A stretch of 21,237 bases of DNA from Haplosporangium gracile (taxonomy: Eukaryota; Mortierellomycota; Mortierellomycetes; Mortierellales; Mortierellaceae). The position numbers were made by a program, and so were the translations under genes. Positions within the stretch are counted from its first letter, which is position 1; every line of letters starts with the position of its first letter. Below the pieces are notes generated by a model. The model was not told where the DNA came from and made no database searches. It saw only the letters and a program-made list of their open reading frames with translations. The stretch spans positions 1 to 21,237 of the forward strand of contig JAAAUF010000731.1 of assembly GCA_015499985.1 (NCBI GenBank), written 5' to 3'. Positions 18,201-21,237 of the stretch are shown here, piece by piece.

Positions 18201-20893
18201 CAACGGGACTGTGACGTATGAGATTTACTCAGGCCATAACATTGACAGAAAGGAGAATATGGTACCGACATTGTCCGGCTATGTGGCTCCCACGCAAGAT
18301 ATCGCCACTCGAGTCAAGGAAACAGATGAAACGCCCAACATTGCCTCTCCGGCACGATCGACTGTCTCTTCAAGTCTTTGCTCTTCCGAGGGCGATTCGA
18401 CCTTTCTCCTTGGCTCTTTGCGATCGGTATTTTCGTCCTCGACGGCCTTGGGGTCAAGTTTTCTCATGAGGGACCGTGAAGAAAGGTCGATTCTTGGAAG
18501 AGAACCCTCGGGAGGCGTGAATGTCGGCGGAATCGATCTTGAAGCACTGAGAGAGTGCTACGAGATGATGATCGAGCTCAAGCCGCGGACTATGTTTGCG
18601 ATCCAGGTGACCAACTCTATCGAGATTCTTCTAGCGAGAATAGAGCTGGAAATGGAGCTAGATCAGGGCCAGACCATGGGACGAAAAGTCTGGTCCGAGG
18701 AGGAGATGAGAGCCATTATTATCCTCCTTATGGTGAGGGTCCTATGACCATGCGCCATTGTGCTAAATAATGTAATTGTCTTATTCTTATTTGTCGATCA
18801 ACACTGAGATGTTTTAATCCTATTTTGTGCCACATAGAATCCCTTCCTGTTTGAGCAACCGTATCAGGAATCCCTTTTACGGCGGATCTTGCTGATTTTC
18901 ATCGCTTTCCCTGACAAGGCCAAGTTGATCCAATGGCTTTCATGCATGGACGACGAAGGAATGGCCCAAATGGTGACGCTGTTCAAGACGTATCTCTCGG
19001 CCCATTTCACGCCACGACCATTGGGTGATTCCCATCCCGCTATCTGTGCAGTCAAGGGCCTAAGCATTCTCTACGAGGCCAACAACATTGGAACCAAACG
19101 GGAGCAGGAGAGACGTAGACGCTCGGCGATCCAGGATGCCAAGGATGGAAAAGCGCAAATTGACAGCATGGAGACCAACTCTACGATTTCATTCAAGTAC
19201 TTTTACTCTGGCGTGATGGAAGCCTTGAAGTTCAAAGACGAATACCAAATCTGGCGCGACGGATGGGATAAAAGGTACCACTGCTACAAAACAATGTTTT
19301 TCAGATGAGATAATATGTTGACACTAACACGCCCTCTTTTTTTTGTCTTTGTCGATTGGAAAATTAGCCCACATGAAAAGCAATTCTCGTACTTTAACTA
19401 TCCGTTCTTGCTCTCACCAAACTCCAAATCGCACATTATGAATTTGGATGCGCTGACACAGATGAGCGCGCATTATGAGGATGCTTGTGTACGACATGCC
19501 CTGGCTGACCACGCGCAGCGCCTTCTTCCCGATTCCATGACGGCCTCGGCACGCGAGTTTCAGAAGGGTATCCGGGCGGCATCTTCGCCCTACCTTGTCT
19601 TGGAATTGACTCGTGCTCGTTTGGTAGAGGAAGCCTTTGAGCAGATCACCAAGAAGCACGCAGATTTGAAAAAACCATTCAAGGTTGCCTTTGTCGACGT
19701 CGGAGAGGAGGGCATGGACCAAGGAGGCGTGACCAAGGAGTTTTTCCAGATCATGGTGGAAAAAGTCTTTGATTCTCAATTTGGACTTTTTAAGGAGCTG
19801 GAGGAAGGTCGCTCCTGGTGGTTTGAAGGGATGATGGATGGATCTAGCCATGTAGAGATGTCACCCAAGGATGCTCGGGTCCGTTTAGTGGAATACGAAC
19901 TTGTTGGCATTCTTGTCGGGCTGGCGCTGTATAACGGCGTCATACTGGGAGTTAGGTTCCCTTCAGTTGTCTATCGCAAGCTGCTGGGATGGGAGGTGGA
20001 GCTGGATTCATTCATCGAGTCGTTCCCTGTAAGTTGCTCGTTTGATATAATGCTTTCATTCGTGTATGTATTGGAATTATTAGTATAGGAGGTTCTAACC
20101 CGTGCACCGTTTTATCATGTTTCAATGGTAGACCCTGGGCAATGGATTGGAACAAATGTTGACATGGACCGATGGCGATGTGTACGACGTGTTTATGAGA
20201 GAGTTTGAAATATCCTACGAACACCTGGGTCAAGTCACGACTATACCTTTGATACCTGGCGGGCAGGATATCCCAGTGACAAACGACAACCGCGAGCATT
20301 ATGTCAAGGCCTACATGGATCATTACCTCCACGAACACATTCGACAAGAGTTTACTGCCTTCCAGCGAGGATTTGAGAAGATCTGCGGAGGTGAAGCACT
20401 CAAGGTAAACAGAACATTTGTCTACGACTCTTGTAGTCGCCATTATATGTCATCGAAAGTAACTGTCTGTTGTTAACTGCTGTTATTTCTACTTGTAATA
20501 ATATAGCTCTTGCGACCAGAGGAGTTGGAGTTGTTGCTCTGTGGGAACGCGGAGCTGGATATGCACGACCTTGAGGCGAGCTGTCTTTACGACGACGGCT
20601 ACAGTCCTAACCATACGCTGATAAAGGAGTTTTGGGAGATTGTGCATGAGGATTTGAGCGCTGAGCAACACAAGCAACTGCTAGTGTTTGTCACGGGCAG
20701 TGACCGAATCCCGATCCGGGGATTGAAGGACCTGATGTTTGTGATCCAGCGAAACGGGCCTGACTCTGACCGGCTGCCGACTGCGTTAACGTGCTTTTCT
20801 AGGCTTCTGTTGCCAGAATATGCCAACAAGGACAAGATGAAGGAGCGACTAGTTACCGCCATCGAGAACTCTAACGGCTTTGGACTTGTCTAA
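15274..20893 (+). CDS. AZUL-HECT E3 ubiquitin-protein ligase (HUL4/UBE3A-like)
   Basis: HECT-type E3 that takes ubiquitin from an E2 onto its own cysteine and passes it to substrates. Exons: 15274-18732, 18838-19274, 19368-20028, 20132-20404, 20507-20893; introns are GT-AG in matching phases; 1738 residues. Residues 1-305 are disordered (Ser/Thr/Pro, poly-Thr near 70-80). The AZUL zinc finger spans about 306-365 (YYYQLTVGCQLPACTNKLC, RSCK, FFCSNC), as in animal UBE3A. Residues 370-1100 are disordered, with a KxNQ(D/E) repeat and a His-rich tract. Conserved helical sequence follows from about 1090 (LREC, MNPFLFEQPYQESLLRRILL, FSYFNYPFLLSP). The HECT domain runs from about 1402 (PFKVAFVDVGEEGMDQGGV, TKEFF) to the end. 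Catalytic Cys1706 lies in LPTALTCFSRLLLPEY, and the conserved Phe four residues from the C-terminus is kept (GFGLV). Yeast Hul4 is about half this length. Whether it is the HUL4 orthologue or a separate UBE3A-type gene needs a tree. Confidence 0.95.
16669..16776 (+). repeat. Degenerate tandem repeat in the HECT gene, KxNQ(D/E) units
   Basis: Four imperfect units of about nine codons each: QNHDTPVAG, KHNQDPLIA, KHNQELPAA, KLNQEIPVA. They lie in the disordered linker between the AZUL and HECT domains and are in frame. Confidence 0.75.
17559..17594 (+). repeat. His-rich codon tract in the HECT gene
   Basis: CAC/CAT codons give ten His with one Arg interruption (HHHRHHHHHHH). Mixed codons indicate it is not a fresh trinucleotide expansion. 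Confidence 0.85.
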
Positions 20894-21157
20894 AATTAAC
20901 ATGCCCAAAGTTATTTATGCCAGTTAATGATTATAAAACATGATACACACGTTCACTCAAGTGAAAGTGAATGAACAAGATTGACATAGTGTGTGTGTGT
21001 AAACCAAAACTGATGATGTTTCCATTTGATGTGTAGTTAAAAGGGATTTATGAGATATTGTACAATGAAAACTAATGAAAACTAATGAAAACTAATGAAA
21101 ACTATGAAGAAAGGGAAAGGCCGAAAACAAAACAAATTAATTGCAAGGAGGCAAATT
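20894..21157. other. Convergent 3' region between the HECT gene and the right-edge gene
   Basis: 264 bp between two stop codons, AT-rich, with a short TG run (20988-20999) and a 10-bp tandem repeat. No gene. Confidence 0.65.
21064..21103. repeat. Four perfect copies of a 10-bp tandem repeat (AATGAAAACT)
   Basis: The unit is repeated four times without mismatch, in the 3' region shared by two convergent genes. Confidence 0.95.
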
Positions 21158-21237
21158 TTACTTGGAGCGGACGTACTTTCCAACAACCAAGGCGTGGTCT
21201 CTCTCGAAGGGCTCGAGGGTCAACTGCTCCTGGGGCT
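21158..21237 (-). CDS. C-terminal end of an unrecognised gene (partial)
   Basis: An open minus-strand frame enters from the right edge and ends at TAA (21158-21160). The last residues read PQEQLTLEPFERDHALVVGK then YVRSK. The composition is that of a folded, charged protein, codon use is C/G-ending like ATP3, and the stop is followed by AT-rich sequence, all fitting a real and perhaps well-expressed gene. I do not recognise the family from 26 residues. It is convergent with the HECT ligase gene. Confidence 0.6.
   Translation of the reverse strand, partial: PQEQLTLEPFERDHALVVGKYVRSK

Overview
This is nuclear DNA from a filamentous, probably early-diverging fungus. Genes are dense and split by many short introns. 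Most introns have GTA/GTR donors and TAG acceptors. The genes are fungal or opisthokont housekeeping genes. Splice style, codon use and the abundance of disordered protein tails fit Mucoromycota or Mortierellomycota (Mortierella-like), but that placement is inference, not demonstrated. There are no bacterial operons, rRNA or tRNA genes, CRISPR arrays, transposon ORFs or viral genes that I can see.

Layout from left to right: (1) a minus-strand Prm10/ThrE-type membrane transporter gene whose 3' end leaves the window (1-4369); (2) the minus-strand spliceosome factor CWC21/Cwf21 with a long RS tail (5209-6605); (3) the plus-strand mitochondrial F1-ATPase gamma subunit ATP3, divergent from CWC21 (6968-8778); (4) a minus-strand, six-exon homologue of the C1orf74/UPF0739 (DUF4504) family (9182-11896); (5) the plus-strand eEF1A lysine methyltransferase EFM4, divergent from gene 4 (13186-14369); (6) a plus-strand, very long HECT ubiquitin ligase with a UBE3A-type AZUL zinc finger, HUL4/UBE3A-like (15274-20893); (7) the last 26 codons of an unrecognised minus-strand gene at the right edge (21158-21237).

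All exon models were built by hand by joining open frames through GT-AG introns whose phases agree. They are strong where protein family signatures cross the junction (ATP3, EFM4, CWC21, HECT gene, most of the DUF4504 gene). They are weaker in disordered regions (5' half of the Prm10-like gene, exon 3 of the DUF4504 gene).

The genes do not form an obvious pathway; this looks like ordinary core-genome neighbourhood. The most notable points are the fungal C1orf74-like gene with a 28-nt microexon, the roughly 1,000-residue disordered extension on the ThrE transporter, the UBE3A-like AZUL plus HECT architecture, the degenerate 22-25-residue RS repeats of CWC21, and an acidic poly-Ala insertion inside the EFM4 catalytic domain. 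I see no evidence for a wholly new biological system.
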